A stretch of DNA of 64,000 nucleotides from Enoplolaimus lenunculus (GCA_030248215.1 JASANG010004103.1:62001-126000); one strand, 5' to 3'; positions 52,797 through 63,411 are shown, counted from the first letter of the stretch. The notes: generated by a model not told the origin, from the letters alone. Made by a program: numbers and translations.

Positions 52797-54763
52797 ACGA
52801 AAAAAATCAACATTCAGCTTCAAACTTGAAAAAATCTTAGCTGCGATATCAAGCGCACAACGCAAGCAGTACAATTGCAATTGCGTTTGCGTGCAATCAT
52901 ACATTTTTCTCGTCATTTTAAGTGCCCAAATCTTATAATTTAATTAAAAATTAACTTTGAAAATTGAGAAATATAGAACAACTTATATAATCGTAGACGG
53001 CTTTGAAATTGTTTGATTGCAATTTTTTATATCCGGGTCGGCTTTTGATTGGTGATGATGGCAAGCGTGGACTTGTTGTAAGCCTGATCAATGTTGAACG
53101 GTGGTATACGCTCCAACCGGAGTTGAAAAACACCGGAACCGGACGTCAACAAAACTTGCCCCGGAACCGGAGGCGAAACCGGATGTGTCGCGAAATTTTA
53201 AACAATGTATAATTTGTACATTTTAGCAAATATCTGTAAAGCGTCAAAAAGCTTTGAGCTTTGGTTTATTTAACAATTCAATTTTTATAAAATTATTAAA
53301 AAAATTTCAGTATAGAAATAGCGAGCCGGATGCCGAGTTTAGGCCGAAGTCGAAGGCGGACTACCGGTTGTACCTTGATGCTCAAATGTTTCGCCAGCTA
53401 TAATAGCATACTAGTACACGTAGTTGCACGCATGTGCAATTGGACTAAAGCTTGTGTGACGTAAACAAAAATCTGTTGGCACGCAGCTCAAAATACGTAT
53501 GTAGGACGTTTCAGCTTTAATATGTAGATTAATACTTGCAATCAAAAATCATACAACTGATCCACTGGAAACGGTCACAGTAACGGACAAACCTTTAGAA
53601 ACGGGGTAGTCGCCAAACCATAAATTGCTTCCAAACGTATTTCCCACTAAACTATGTTCCTTGTCAAGGCGTTGCATTTCGTGGTTTAAAATTAAGGGAA
53701 CATTTGGGCCCTTAAACGAGCATAAGGATTCATGCTTGTGTGAAAAGTAGGCCTTGTTAACTACAATATCCTGCCCAATAAGCCAAAGCCTTCAAGTCCC
53801 TAGTCCCCTCGTCTTGCTGTCTATCAGTAAGCAAGCTCCTACAATTAACATGGACCCAGTGCCGGCGGATGCGCCGGCAAACTACCCAATTGGAGAAAAC
53901 CGACCCTTGAAAGCCCATCTTGGTAAACTAAAACTTGTTTTGCGGACACCGAAGTTATATAGCTGTGAAACATTTAATTGGACGCTGCCCTCAGACCTGT
54001 TCGAGGGAGGGGCGGGTATTCTTATACCGGCTTTGTGGGGCATAAAAAAACTAAAACACCCCAGATTGATTTTAGTCAGCAAAACTTAAATCGAATGAGT
54101 TTCCAAAAAATTCAACTCTTCGTTTTTGAGATTCGATGCTCGCCATAAACCAAAAGGTGCGTTTGAGTAGGATCGTTTGAAAAAAGTTTTGACCTATTGA
54201 ATTGAAAACTAGGTTACCGTTCAAAATACAACGATACAAACGTCCGGGTTACAGAAATGATAACGCTATTGAATCCTAGATTTAAAATAACACTACGCCG
54301 TATTTATCCGTTGAAAAAAAAGTGTTTTATTTGAATTGAAGCGTTCAAAATATTTTTCAACGTACGTTGAAAAAAATAACTGTGTCCGAAGGTTCAATAT
54401 ATAGGCAATGTGCAGTTGTGCACCGAATTTTTGCCCATGACCACGCCGAATTATAGAAGTCCGACATTGGCGGATCCGGAGTGCAGGCGAGCGATGTATC
54501 ATCCCCTATGCCTCGGTCATGCAGAATTATAAACGTCCGGCATTGGCGGATCTTGGGTATAGGCGAGCAGTGGGGGGTATCATGCCCCCTCGGGAAGTGT
54601 TAATTTTTAATACCATTCGTTAAGCAATACAAACACGCCTTTGGCGAAATTACTAAATTCAAGCCCAAAAAATATCATTTATTCTGTTTAGTTTGAACGA
54701 AAGCGGAAAATATCTCAGATAGGCATATTTTGACTATTTGTATTCCAGCTTACGAAAAAACAT
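52797..54763. other. 2 kb without a supportable gene; repeat fragments
   Basis: 53095-53200 is rich in CCGGAACCGG words like the 54.77 kb element. 53857 begins CAGTGCCGGCGGATGCGCCG, a hAT-like end, and the 111-codon frame over it is a shadow. 54460-54600 is a duplicated segment described separately. Confidence 0.5.
54455..54600. repeat. tandem duplication of a CATTGGCGGATC segment, ~75 bp x 2
   Basis: AATTATAGAAGTCCGACATT then GGCGGATCCGGAG recurs as AATTATAAACGTCCGGCATT then GGCGGATCTTGGG. Each contains AGGCGAGC and a TATCATCCCC-type block. The units resemble ends of the CAGTGGCGGATCC hAT group. Confidence 0.75.
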
Positions 54764-54771
54764 ACCCCAAC

Positions 54772-55158
54772 CAGGGCGCAACCGGAATTATAAAATACCG
54801 GAACTGGAAAACAAAGAATACTTGTTCCCGAAAAATACATTTTAACGCTATTTTATCGCTTTCAATGGTGTAAACACAACATTTAGAATGCCAAAGTCCT
54901 GAAACAAATGCAGTAGGTAGAAACGTACGAAAATTATGGAATATGGCACAATTTGAAAATCTTGGCAATACACGCTCAGACAATTTTACAAAAATAAATT
55001 AGAATATACCAATTTTTCTTAAATTTTCGATTGAGAAAAATTATTAATACCGAAAATACGAAAAAATTCTGGTGAAAAAATACCAGAATTATTACCGGAA
55101 CCAGATAGCGAAAAATACCGGATTTTCCTACCGGAACTGGAATTACGGTTGCATCCTG
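54772..55158 (+). mobile_element. hAT-like MITE with CAGGGCGCAACCGG ends
   Basis: This 387 bp copy begins CAGGGCGCAACCGGAATTAT and ends GGAATTACGGTTGCATCCTG, an inverted repeat. ACCGGAACTGG occurs near both ends. The flanks ACCCCAAC and ACCCTACC match at 6 of 8. The short minus frame is a shadow. Confidence 0.78.
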
Positions 55159-55775
55159 ACCCTACCAAAAAAGTCTGAATCCGTTTATTTCGTTCTACGA
55201 TCGCTGCTCAATAAAAACTGCTAAAGTCGTTAGTAAATTTTCTTCAGAACCCCTAATGGTCACCTATGTGCCGACTACGAAACCTATCTCTGTGGCACCG
55301 CCGTACTAAATACATCTGCCATAAATTTTATAATGATCGCTTTTCGCTGGCGTACGCGTAACAAGCCGCGATGGTTGTAGTTCGTTTGTGGTTAATTTAT
55401 TTAGCCGTAGGTAGCCGGGTCGAACAAAATTTCAAAACCTAAAGGTTGCCTTCGTTGTCCACCGCACAACTATTTCACCAACGAATGTTTACATAATTTT
55501 TCTTGGAAGGCAATTCATCATTTTCATATTTGCCGGACACGAATTACGGCTTCAGTATATATGTACGTATACACATACATACATATACATATATAGGTAT
55601 CAATATATAGCTGGTTCAGGTTTCTCTGGTTATCTCGATTTCAAGTAATGTCCACGACACCGGTACGAATTGGAACCAAACGGGTCGTTTTGACCAGGCA
55701 ACAATTAAAAGACGATTGATATCCTGCAGGTGTGATGGTTGTGGGCATTGGTTCTATTTGAAAATTTTTCCTATA
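55159..55775. other. no supportable gene
   Basis: Contains a TACATA microsatellite at about 55557-55607. Nothing else was recognised. Confidence 0.5.
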
Positions 55776-55783
55776 GTAAAAGT

Positions 55784-55926
55784 GGCCCATGTACAGAACA
55801 GGGCTGGATCGTTTTCCGGAGGGCTTGTGATAGAATCAGTTTAAGCTTTACACTAAATTTTTTGCTTAGGCTTAGGCTTAGGAATATGCTTATGCTACTG
55901 TTCCGGCCCTGTTCTATACATGGACC
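55784..55926 (+). mobile_element. MITE family 2, compact copy, 7/8 TSD
   Basis: This 143 bp copy begins GGCCCATGTACAGAACAGGG and ends CCCTGTTCTATACATGGACC. The flanks GTAAAAGT (55776-55783) and GCAAAAGT (55927-55934) match at 7 of 8. It has only three TTAGGC hexamers, so it may represent the unexpanded form. Confidence 0.92.
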
Positions 55927-55934
55927 GCAAAAGT

Positions 55935-56442
55935 ATGCAGCATGAAATCGGTTACAGACTGTTATTTATTTTTAACCCACGCTCCGCCGCCCATCGTTAC
56001 TAATATATCCGTTGAATTAAACGTTTATTTGTCTTGTGTCAATAGCTTGAGCGATAATACAAGGTTATACTTACGAATGTACTTTCAAAATTTAAGTACG
56101 CGTTAAAGTTTCGAACTCAAATTATTTGGTCCCTGAGTCATTTATGCGCTACAATTAGGGTTAATTGACATTTATGGACTCTAATTACGGTTTAGGGACT
56201 CTATCCGCTTAAAGACTCTTATTAGGGATACGGACTCCAATTGATTCTGACTCAAAATGGGGACCCCCCTCTTATTACCCCTCCCCTCTTATTCGGGTCA
56301 ATACAGTAGGCGTAGAGTATATCAATATGAAATAATACATTTCCAATGCTGAGCGTTGCACGTTTTAAAAATATAGTCGAATTCCAAATATTCTTTTTAG
56401 GTTTAAATCTCTGATTAAAACACTTTGTGATTAATACCTAAT
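55935..56442. other. no supportable gene
   Basis: A run of GGGACTCTAATTA-type words (56150-56240) forms a weak local repeat. No element was defined. Confidence 0.5.
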
Positions 56443-56615
56443 GGCGATGTATAGAACAGGGACGTAACAGTAGTATTGACATTTCCTAAGCCAAAGCATA
56501 ATGAGCTTGTACCTACATGTGAGCCTTAGCCTATGCAAAAAATAGCCTAAAGCTTAATCTCAATCTATATTGCAGCCCCGCAGAAAAACGTTCCACCCTG
56601 ATCTATGCATGAGCC
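56443..56615 (-). mobile_element. MITE family 2, diverged copy
   Basis: It begins GGCGATGTATAGAACAGGG and ends CCCTGATCTATGCATGAGCC, with CAGAAAAACGTTCCACC just inside the right end. The interior TTAGGC pattern is diverged. Confidence 0.8.
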
Positions 56616-56696
56616 AAATCGTTTATTTCGATCAAAAATGTTCGCAAATCAGCGTTAAAAAACCACAAAAAATGTAAGCGGTTGTATAGCAAAATA

Positions 56697-56898
56697 GGCC
56701 CACGTAAAGATTAGAGGCGGAACGTTTTTCTGTGTGACTAGAAAAGAGTAAGCTTAAGCTTTATACTAATTTTTTTGCTTGGCTTAGGCTTAGGCTAAGG
56801 CTTGGGAATATGCTCATTGTTGCGCTTAGGTTTAGGCTTACGCTTAGGCTAACAAATATGCTTATAATGCTGTTCCGCCCCTGTTCTTCAGGCTGACC
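56697..56898 (+). mobile_element. MITE family 2, GTAAAGAT subfamily, perfect TSD
   Basis: This 202 bp copy begins GGCCCACGTAAAGATTAGAG and ends CCGCCCCTGTTCTTCAGG then CTGACC. The perfect 8-bp TSD GCAAAATA lies at 56689-56696 and 56899-56906. The interior contains CTTAGGCTTAGGCTAAGGC. Confidence 0.92.
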
Positions 56899-57237
56899 GC
56901 AAAATAAATGCATACAGACGATTAAAATTCACTTTTGAGAGCGTGAACCACGCTAAAAACCCTAAAATCTTCCAAAAAATCGCGTTTCTTAGTTTCCGAT
57001 GTCGCCAGAATAGTAGACACGATAGCTTAGCGCTGTCGCCTTCATTTGCTTATCGTTCATTTTTCTAAATTCAATTTTGTTAAAAATTCAGTTTTTAAAT
57101 TTCACATCAAACCCCGACTAAACGTCTGCATATATTTCCTCGGTCTGTAGTCTCAGTCATTTGAAAATTGCTACGCCGCCATAAAAAGTCGCGTTTAGCA
57201 CGCGCGCACTGCCGTCTGCGCATGAGCGTAAGCAACG

Positions 57238-57381
57238 GGCCCGCAGCCAAAGGGGGCAGTGTCAGCCCACGTAGAAGAATATTGGGAGCCAAAAGAAAAT
57301 TTTCAACCTTCATCGAAAACCCTTGTATGGCAGTCTTGAAAACGTTTAGCTACCCTAGAAAGGTGAGTTAGCTACGAGCCT
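57238..57381 (+). mobile_element. hAT-type MITE family 1 copy
   Basis: It begins CGGGCCCGCAGCCAAAGG and ends GTTAGCTACGAGCCTA, with TTTTCAACCTTCATCGAAAA in the middle. The TGTAAGTCATT segment is deleted relative to other copies. Confidence 0.85.
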
Positions 57382-57417
57382 ATGGCATAGTTACGATCTT
57401 GGTTTGGAGTTAGCCCA

Positions 57418-57535
57418 GGCCTGTAGCCAGAGAGGGTAAACGGACGATACTTAGACCCACTTAGAAAATTTTAGCCCCCCTCCCCCGAAGAAAAGTTTTA
57501 GTCCACTGAGTCTTGCGAAATTAGCTGCCTACCCA
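57418..57535 (+). mobile_element. hAT-type MITE family 1, degenerate copy
   Basis: It begins CAGGCCTGTAGCCAGAGAG and ends GCGAAATTAGCTGCCTACCC. The interior is shortened and the hallmark CTTGTAAGTC is missing. Confidence 0.65.
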
Positions 57536-57714
57536 TTCTATTTAAATTTCTGGAACAGATCATTTCGTGTATTAATATTTTCTGCGAACGAGCGACTAAA
57601 ATATGTGGACTTATACAATTCAGTATTATTTTGAAACTTAAGACTGTGTCGGCTTTTCTAAAATGCTCAGAATACCGAATATCTTTCTCGTATATCCCCT
57701 CATGGGCCCATGTA

Positions 57715-57882
57715 TAGAACAGGGCCGTAACAGTAGTATAAGCATATTCCTAAGCCTAAGCCTAAGCGTAAGGATGAGCCTATTCCTACGCCTAAGCCTA
57801 AACAAAAACATGGTCTAAAGCTTAAACTGACTCTATTATAGCCGGCCCGGAAACTGATCCGGCCCTGTTCTATACATGGGCC
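57715..57882 (-). mobile_element. MITE family 2, complete copy with perfect TSD
   Basis: This 168 bp copy begins GGCCCATGTATAGAACAGGG and ends CCCTGTTCTATACATGGGCC, perfectly inverted. The perfect 8-bp TSD CCCTCATG lies at 57707-57714 and 57883-57890. The CCTAAG orientation of the interior shows it is reversed relative to 9.4 and 47.3 kb. It is the best terminal reference for the family. Confidence 0.95.
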
Positions 57883-58148
57883 CCCTCATGAATACGTCCC
57901 TTTCCCAACAACCTGGTTGGTCCACCCTGTTTCTGGCTACACAGCGTATGAGTGAGTCTCTAGTAGCATAGTTTTGTACTATCGGCAAAGCTTTATACAA
58001 GTTAATACAAGCAATAATTTTTCATTCATCTTTCTATATCCGAGACGCCAAATGTTCGTGTCGAATGTGGCGTATGAATAATTGATTGACACGGTACTTG
58101 GTGAAAAACTAACTATCCTTTTACATGTATAAGACATTTTGGAGACAT

Positions 58149-58260
58149 AACAGGAGTGGACACAGGGGATCAAACATTGTCAAATTCTGTATCCACATCT
58201 ATGCTGGCGGCCTCCGTCATGGAGTTTGGGACGGTTTCCACCTCTGTCTACTCTGGCACT
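58149..58260 (+). mobile_element. possible hAT-like MITE, CAGAGTAGACAG type
   Basis: The right end CTCTGTCTACTCTGGCACTG is clear, and the left partner CAGGAGTGGACACAGGGG is weaker. It is short and non-coding. Confidence 0.45.
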
Positions 58261-58341
58261 GAACAGGATAGACAGGAGAGATCTACTGGGAAATTGTTAT
58301 AAGAAACATAAAAACGGCAATTTTACACGTTTGACGACTTA

Positions 58342-58455
58342 GTGCCGGAGCCGGCTATGGTTTCGGCACTCCCAAAAATTCCAGGGTGGGGCTCCTTGTC
58401 CATCTTGAATATTAACGGCTTTGGGGTGGGCGTCCCAAATGGAGGGTATGAGGGT
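58342..58455 (+). mobile_element. hAT-like fragment, CAGTGCCGGAGCCGG type
   Basis: AGTGCCGGAGCCGGCTATGG followed by GC-richer sequence resembles the start of the CAGTGCCGG group. The right end is not defined. The 63-codon frame is a shadow. Confidence 0.4.
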
Positions 58456-58978
58456 GCGTGGCTGAGCCATTCAATTTACTTCCTGCTTTCGAAAACATAC
58501 ACAAATTTTGTCAATTGTCACACTTGCTCATGAAATAGAGTTTTCTGTCTAAGACAATACTTTAAGGAATGAAACTCAAAGCGACTACGCCTGTGATATA
58601 AGACGAAGGGAAAATAGAAAAAGGTTCCCACGGTCAGCGAGCGAGTAAAACCGGTATGTATCAGGTTTACAGGTTTCGAGAAAATAATCTTTGAAGTTTG
58701 CCGTTTTGCTCGTTTAAATGTGGCGTTAAACAACAGAAAACCTGGTGCGTATTTTGGTCAACATTCTTGTTTAATCGCAAAGCACAAGTACACGAAAGCT
58801 GTTACTTTCAACTAATGCCGGATGCAACACGGCTACACTCCGGTTTACCCCCCTAAACAGGGATCAAAACCAAGATTTTGTATTCGGTTTAGCGCTAAAA
58901 CGGCATTCTACTTCTCGATCACGAGGTTTTTTCTTCTATTTGGTACCTCGCGCCCCCCTTTTAGAAATTTCGGGATTT

Positions 58979-59015
58979 GCTCAATACTGTTCCGCCCCTG
59001 TTCTTTACATTGGCC
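58979..59015 (+). mobile_element. MITE family 2, right-end fragment
   Basis: Ends CTGTTCCGCCCCTGTTCTTT then ACATTGGCC. It is preceded by unrelated CGAAGC-type repeat sequence at about 58815-58975 (CAGGGATCAAAACCAAGATT). Confidence 0.65.
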
Positions 59016-59166
59016 CTAAAATTTTGAAATTTTAAGCTAAATCTAAACAATTTCATAATCTGTGGATAATTGTTTTGTCAGAAAAAGTTGCATATAGCGA
59101 TTCATTTGTAAGTTGATATCAAATTACGTACAAAATCATAAATTAATTTTCTTGTTTTAAACCGAC

Positions 59167-59348
59167 CACCCATGTAAAAATCAGGAGGTGAACGTTTTTC
59201 TGCGGGAACGCAATAGAGTAAGCTTATAAAGCTTTAGGCAATTTTTTGCTAATGCTTTCAATGTAGATATACGGACATTGTTATACTTTGGCTTAGCCTT
59301 ACGAATATGCTTATACTACTGTTATGGCCCTATTGTCTACATTGGACC
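59167..59348 (+). mobile_element. MITE family 2 copy
   Basis: It begins ACCCATGTAAAAATCAGGAG, then GTGAACGTTTTTCTGCGGG, and ends CCCTATTGTCTACATTGGACC. The TTAGGC interior is largely lost. Confidence 0.78.
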
Positions 59349-59544
59349 AACCAACTCAACGTTTCTTTTATTGCCGTATCCTAAAAGTTGGTTTCATAAC
59401 GTCCATTGTAAGCCAACAGTCCATAGGTGCGCACCTATTCTGCTAACAAGACAAACAATCAGCTATTTTATTCAGAACACAGCCAATTAGTGTTACGTTT
59501 TCCTATTGCCTCAAGCTTACGAACATTTGCCCAAATTTAAACCA

Positions 59545-59684
59545 GAAACAGGCCGCTTTTGCCGCGGGACTGCAATAAAGTTAGCTTTAGACTAATTCTG
59601 CTTAGGCTAACTTATAGGCTTATTATTACGCTTAGGTTTAGGAAAATGCTTATACTACTGTTACGGCTTTGATCTACAGATTGG
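59545..59684 (+). mobile_element. MITE family 2, diverged copy
   Basis: Contains TGCCGCGGGACTGCAATAAA, a CTTAGGCTAACTTATAGGC interior and the right end CTGTTACGGCTTTGATCTAC. The left terminus is degraded. Confidence 0.65.
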
Positions 59685-59889
59685 TTCGAACATTTAATTG
59701 CAAGTTAAAAATAAATTTTTGGTGGTCTTGTTTACTGTTTCGGGTCCCAACTTTTATAGGCCTTGGTCAATCACACTGTACTTGTTTCACTCTAATAACT
59801 TGGAACATACCTTGTAGATATAAAGCGTACACAGTGGAATGTATACAGAGGATAATCCTTCTGGTCCCCTGAAATTTCTGAACAGTTAA

Positions 59890-60111
59890 CCGATATTCTC
59901 CAATGTGTATAGCAACTATCATCAGTTAGTAATAAATTTTCAAACTCACTAATTATTGCAGTTGTTGAACTCAAAATTGGTACATGAGTAGAGCAAATCA
60001 TATATGCGAAAATGTGTTGAATTTTGAGCATCAGCATTCGCTGGTTCGAAAGTTATACAAGACCAATCATCAACTGGTGATAGGTGCTACTCATATTTGA
60101 GAATGCGGACC
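59890..60111 (+). mobile_element. MITE family 4 copy
   Basis: It begins CCGATATTCTCCAATGTGTA and ends CTCATATTTGAGAATGCGGA then CC, with CTATCATCAGTTAGTAAT and CATCAACTGGTGATAGGTGC inside. The full structure is conserved. Confidence 0.88.
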
Positions 60112-60842
60112 GATGAAAACACTGACGTTTGCAGGTGGTTTAATTAAATGCTTTTCAAAGATTAAGTTCTTTTCGGCATATTTGTCCGAAAACGCTTGCT
60201 TCAAGTTATTAACATTCTTCCTATCTGAAAACCCCGACTGCACACCAACTCTAGAAGCAAACAAAATATGATTTTCATGATAACGTTTCGAATATAGGTA
60301 ATTCTATCTTGCGTTTAGTATATCAGTATGAAATTTAAGCAATACTTTTAATTATTATTCTAGGTAAAGCTAAATACACGCTAAGATTCGACTGTAAACA
60401 GTCGTAGTAGCGAACAAAACTTATCAGCCGATGCCGACAGAGTTCTAGAGGAGATAGGCTCGTTTCATTTTTAAAATTAGTGAAAATGTTTTGAATAATG
60501 GAGAATATTATGAAATTTGAAAAAATAGTCATGTTCTTTCTTCACTTACAAATTATTACAATTGCATTTGGTTTTTTTTCGCTTCGCTCGTAAAGTTTCT
60601 TTCACAAACGTGGTACCCGCTCTAAAGTACGCAGGCCACCCTCGCTTTTGGATCAGTTCCTACGCCAGTGTAGTTATACTGGTTTCGAATGTAGGTCTTG
60701 GTTTCTGGCTTGATGTGTACCAGGCGTAGGGGTATAGTATTTCATTTGTTAAGTAACTCCGACGTTAAATGTATACCGCACCGAAGTTGATGCCCTCTAC
60801 CTGACATAAAAATTCGTATCCGACGATACCCCTCATAGCACA
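60112..60842. other. no supportable gene
   Basis: AT-rich, with a TTCGCTTCGCTCG word near 60588 shared by other hAT-like repeats. No defined element. Confidence 0.5.
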
Positions 60843-60978
60843 CGGGCCCGTAGTCAGAGGTGGGTCACGGTTGTTCAACCGGGTAAGAACCATTTTACCT
60901 CCCCCACCGCACCAAATGTCAACTTCACATGTATGCAATCTGAAGGTCTTGTATGCCCCTCCTAAAAATTTGAAGACC
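60843..60978 (+). mobile_element. hAT-type MITE family 1, 5' part
   Basis: It begins GGGCCCGTAGTCAGAGGTGG and continues to TGTATGCCCCTCCTAAAAAT, after which family 5 sequence takes over. The 3' terminus is missing. Confidence 0.7.
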
Positions 60979-60995
60979 AACAAACGAACCTTGTG

Positions 60996-61039
60996 GGCCT
61001 TATATATAGTGAAATTGCAATTACTCATGTGTGAAAGGA
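60996..61039 (+). mobile_element. MITE family 5, right-end fragment next to TTAA
   Basis: ATAGTGAAATTGCAATTACT then CATGTGTGAAAGGA matches the right end of subfamily A and is followed by TTAA at 61040-61043. The rest of the copy is absent. It lies 32 bp from a complete copy. Confidence 0.75.
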
Positions 61040-61071
61040 TTAATGAAAAAATTCTTACTTAGTATCTATAA

Positions 61072-61334
61072 TCCCTTTCACTCATAGAGTATACTATGAG
61101 CAACTAAATACCATAATGTACGAGCAATACACACACTGTGAGCAGTGTTTAACATTTATAACATATATGCGCAGGGAAAATCTTCACAAGACGTAAGAGC
61201 CCCCTTGCGCTCGAATGTGAAGCTTCTATAGCTCAGTGGTCATCGTAAACGCGTCCCATCCGTGAGACTAGGGATCGAATCTCACCTAGAAATTACATCT
61301 CATATGAAATTGCAAATATTCATGTGTGAAAAGG
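61072..61334 (+). mobile_element. MITE family 5, tRNA-like piggyBac-type element, subfamily A copy 2
   Basis: This 263 bp copy is closely related to 12090-12353 along its whole length, including the CTCATAGAGTATACTATGAG hairpin and the 3' end TTCATGTGTGAAAAGG. The left flank is ATAA and the right flank TTAA (61335-61338). Confidence 0.88.
61222..61286 (+). ncRNA. tRNA-like Pol III segment in family 5
   Basis: It begins GCTTCTATAGCTCAGTGGTC. Box A TAGCTCAGTGG is exact. Box B GGATCGAATCT matches the consensus at 9 of 11, better than the 12.2 kb copy. Confidence 0.6.
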
Positions 61335-61344
61335 TTAAGTCATC

Positions 61345-61502
61345 TAAATATCTTGTATGCCCCTCCTGAAAAATGTTTACCCTCCCTAGCAAAACAGCGC
61401 TATACCACTTATAGGGTTCGGGTAATTTTTTGAAAACCTTAGAATAACACAAAATATTCTCAGAAATTATCTTTGAAATAAAGAGATTGAACTAGCTACG
61501 GG
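61345..61502 (+). mobile_element. hAT-type MITE family 1, 3' part, interrupted
   Basis: CTTGTATGCCCCTCCTGAAA, ATGTTTACCCTCCCTAGCAA, then unrelated sequence, then GAACTAGCTACGGGCTTA. The terminus appears split off by about 100 bp. It may be the missing 3' half of the copy at 60843, separated by the family 5 elements. Confidence 0.5.
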
Positions 61503-61936
61503 CTTATATACATATATATAAATCAAAAAGTTTTATCTGGCTTACGAGAAAGTTTTACTAGAAATTGTCAATTGGTAAGATGATATATATATACTGGCTA
61601 CACTTGTGATTAAATGGAACAAAAGACCTTTCAGTCATTTACGTCAGAATAAATTTTCTGCAACGATTAATCATCATACTCAATAGTTTTATTTGCCTAG
61701 AAACTATAAGTTCTCAGGTGAAAACAAACACACGCGCCTACGCCAGACTCTGCGTATAACTATGCTAATCAGGTAAAGGTAAACCGATATACGGTTGTTT
61801 ACCTTAAATAAAAGACCCAATTAGAATCAAGCATAGACAACTCGTTCCGTTTCTTTATCAAAATTGTGCTCGTCGCGGTAGTCTAAGGGATATAACCATC
61901 GTACCGTTTTTAAATTTTAATTACTGATTCTATATA
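61503..61936. other. no supportable gene
   Basis: AT-rich, with short TATA tracts. No repeat or coding signal. Confidence 0.5.
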
Positions 61937-61940
61937 TTAA

Positions 61941-62182
61941 CCCCTTGTCATATAGAGTTGACTATGGGCAACTTAGCACAGTGTATATACGTTAAATAAT
62001 ATATATCGCACAGTGTTTAACAATTGCAACACGTATACGTTGTACTAAATCACCACACGACAGCGTCAAGCTCCTATAGCTGAGTGGTGATGGTATACGC
62101 CTCCCACTCCGGTCACTGGAGTTTGAATCCTTGCATAAAAGTAGGGCTCAGATGAAATAGAAAATATCCATGTGATAAAGGG
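61941..62182 (+). mobile_element. MITE family 5, tRNA-like piggyBac-type element, subfamily B copy 2, TTAA both sides
   Basis: This 242 bp copy is flanked by TTAA at 61937-61940 and 62183-62186. It begins CCCCTTGTCATATAGAG and ends ATGTGATAAAGG(G). Compared with 52002-52261 it lacks the GAGCCCCCTCGGGCTC hairpin but keeps the tRNA-like block and the left region. Confidence 0.88.
62070..62133 (+). ncRNA. tRNA-like Pol III segment in family 5
   Basis: It begins GCTCCTATAGCTGAGTGGTG. Box A is exact and box B AGTTTGAATCC is one or two changes from consensus. No terminator is seen before the element end. Confidence 0.6.
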
Positions 62183-62186
62183 TTAA

Positions 62187-62587
62187 AAATATAATTTTGT
62201 TTCGGGCAAAAATGGTCACCCTTGACACCCTGCCCTCTCGACAGGGGTGGTCAACGGGCGCTTCCTACGACGCTAATTTCTAGCACTTAAAAATCAAATG
62301 TACAACATTTTCGATAGATTATCAACACCAGATGTAACAGCTTCAAATAATCGTCAAACTTTAAAAGTTTTGATTCGAAATATTTAAAAAATTAAAAATT
62401 CTCCAAAAACAAAGATTTGAATCGCAAACAAAAATGTGCCTACACTCAACTGTATGACAAACAACAATTAGCACAGTCGCGTCCAGTTATAGCGTTGTTT
62501 GCTTTACTCTAAAATAACTCCAAGAGCCAATTACTATCAAGGAATATTCACTTTTTTCGTAATATTAAAAGAGTAGAGTGACTGTTC
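62187..62587. other. no supportable gene
   Basis: Unique-looking AT-rich sequence without repeats or frames of note. Confidence 0.5.
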
Positions 62588-62595
62588 GTGTATTT

Positions 62596-62756
62596 GGCCC
62601 ATGTTACTTTAAGGGGTGTCCAGGTTTCTGGTGGATCCATAAAAGAGTGGTTATTACATTTTTTGCTTAGGCTTAGGAACACATTTCTGCAACGCTTAGG
62701 CCTAGGCTTAGGAATATGCTTAATCTACTGTTACGCCCCTTAAAGTAACATTGGCC
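62596..62756 (+). mobile_element. MITE family 2, GTTACTTTAAGG subfamily, perfect TSD
   Basis: This 161 bp copy begins GGCCCATGTTACTTTAAGGG and ends CCCCTTAAAGTAACATTGGCC when read from the inner C-run. The perfect 8-bp TSD GTGTATTT lies at 62588-62595 and 62757-62764. The terminal sequence after GGCCCATGT differs from the GTATAGAACAGG type, so this is a distinct subfamily mobilised with the same TSD length. Confidence 0.93.
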
Positions 62757-62884
62757 GTGTATTTCAACAGTCAAAACGGACTACTTTAATGGAACAAGAC
62801 TTCATAGAAACCGAGTTCTCAGTTGCAAACAAAACTTGAACACAGTAAACTTTGTATAACTTTGCTAATAACACATCCCCGTGG

Positions 62885-63032
62885 CAAGAAGAAGGTCAGG
62901 AGGGTTCATAACCGATGGAAGAATTTTGGCGTTCGCTAGAAAATTGTCAACCTTAAGTCCTTGAAAACCATTGCATGTCCCACCTGAAAAATGTTTAGCC
63001 CCACTCCTAGCAAGGTGAGCTGACTATGGGCC
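62885..63032 (+). mobile_element. hAT-type MITE family 1, 5'-degraded copy
   Basis: The right end TAGCAAGGTGAGCTGACTAT then GGGCCT and the middle TTGTCAACCTTAAGTCCTTG are clear. The left terminus is eroded. Confidence 0.75.
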
Positions 63033-63251
63033 TAAGAGAAAACTGATCTGCTATTGGGTTGTCTACTAGCTCTGTAATAATTGGAAGACCCAATTAAAAA
63101 CAAGCATATCTGCGTAGCTATCATATCAGTAATTTATTATTAGAACTCTTGGCAAATACTTGGTTCGCAGACGGGTAATTTTAGGGTACATTCTTAAATT
63201 GGAACTTGTGTACTAACAAGTACCAATTACACCAATGAGCGACGGTGAACT

Positions 63252-63411
63252 CGAACCCGTTGTCAGAGGGAACCAGAGTTGATGAGCTCACCAGAAAAAT
63301 TGTTGCTCCTCCAATAATACTTTTGGCTTCGGTTGTAAGCTTGTTTTTCAATCACATGCTTCACTTAAAATTTTCACGCCTTCTAGCAGGTTGAGCCGGG
63401 TGCAGGCCTGA
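63252..63411 (+). mobile_element. hAT-type MITE family 1, diverged copy
   Basis: It begins GAACCCGTTGTCAGAGGGAA and ends GGTTGAGCCGGGTGCAGGCCTG. The interior is recognisable only by order (TCGGTTGTAAGC, then CTTCTAGCAGG). No TSD. Confidence 0.65.

Noticed and set aside
52320-52916. Open frames of 120-200 codons on both strands
   Set aside because: Produced by the 39-bp minisatellite. A 38-bp unit shifts the frame, and no strand shows non-repeat domains.
53754-54089. A 111-codon frame as a gene
   Set aside because: It overlaps a CAGTGCCGGCGG hAT-like repeat that recurs near 15.8 kb, and shows no recognised domain.
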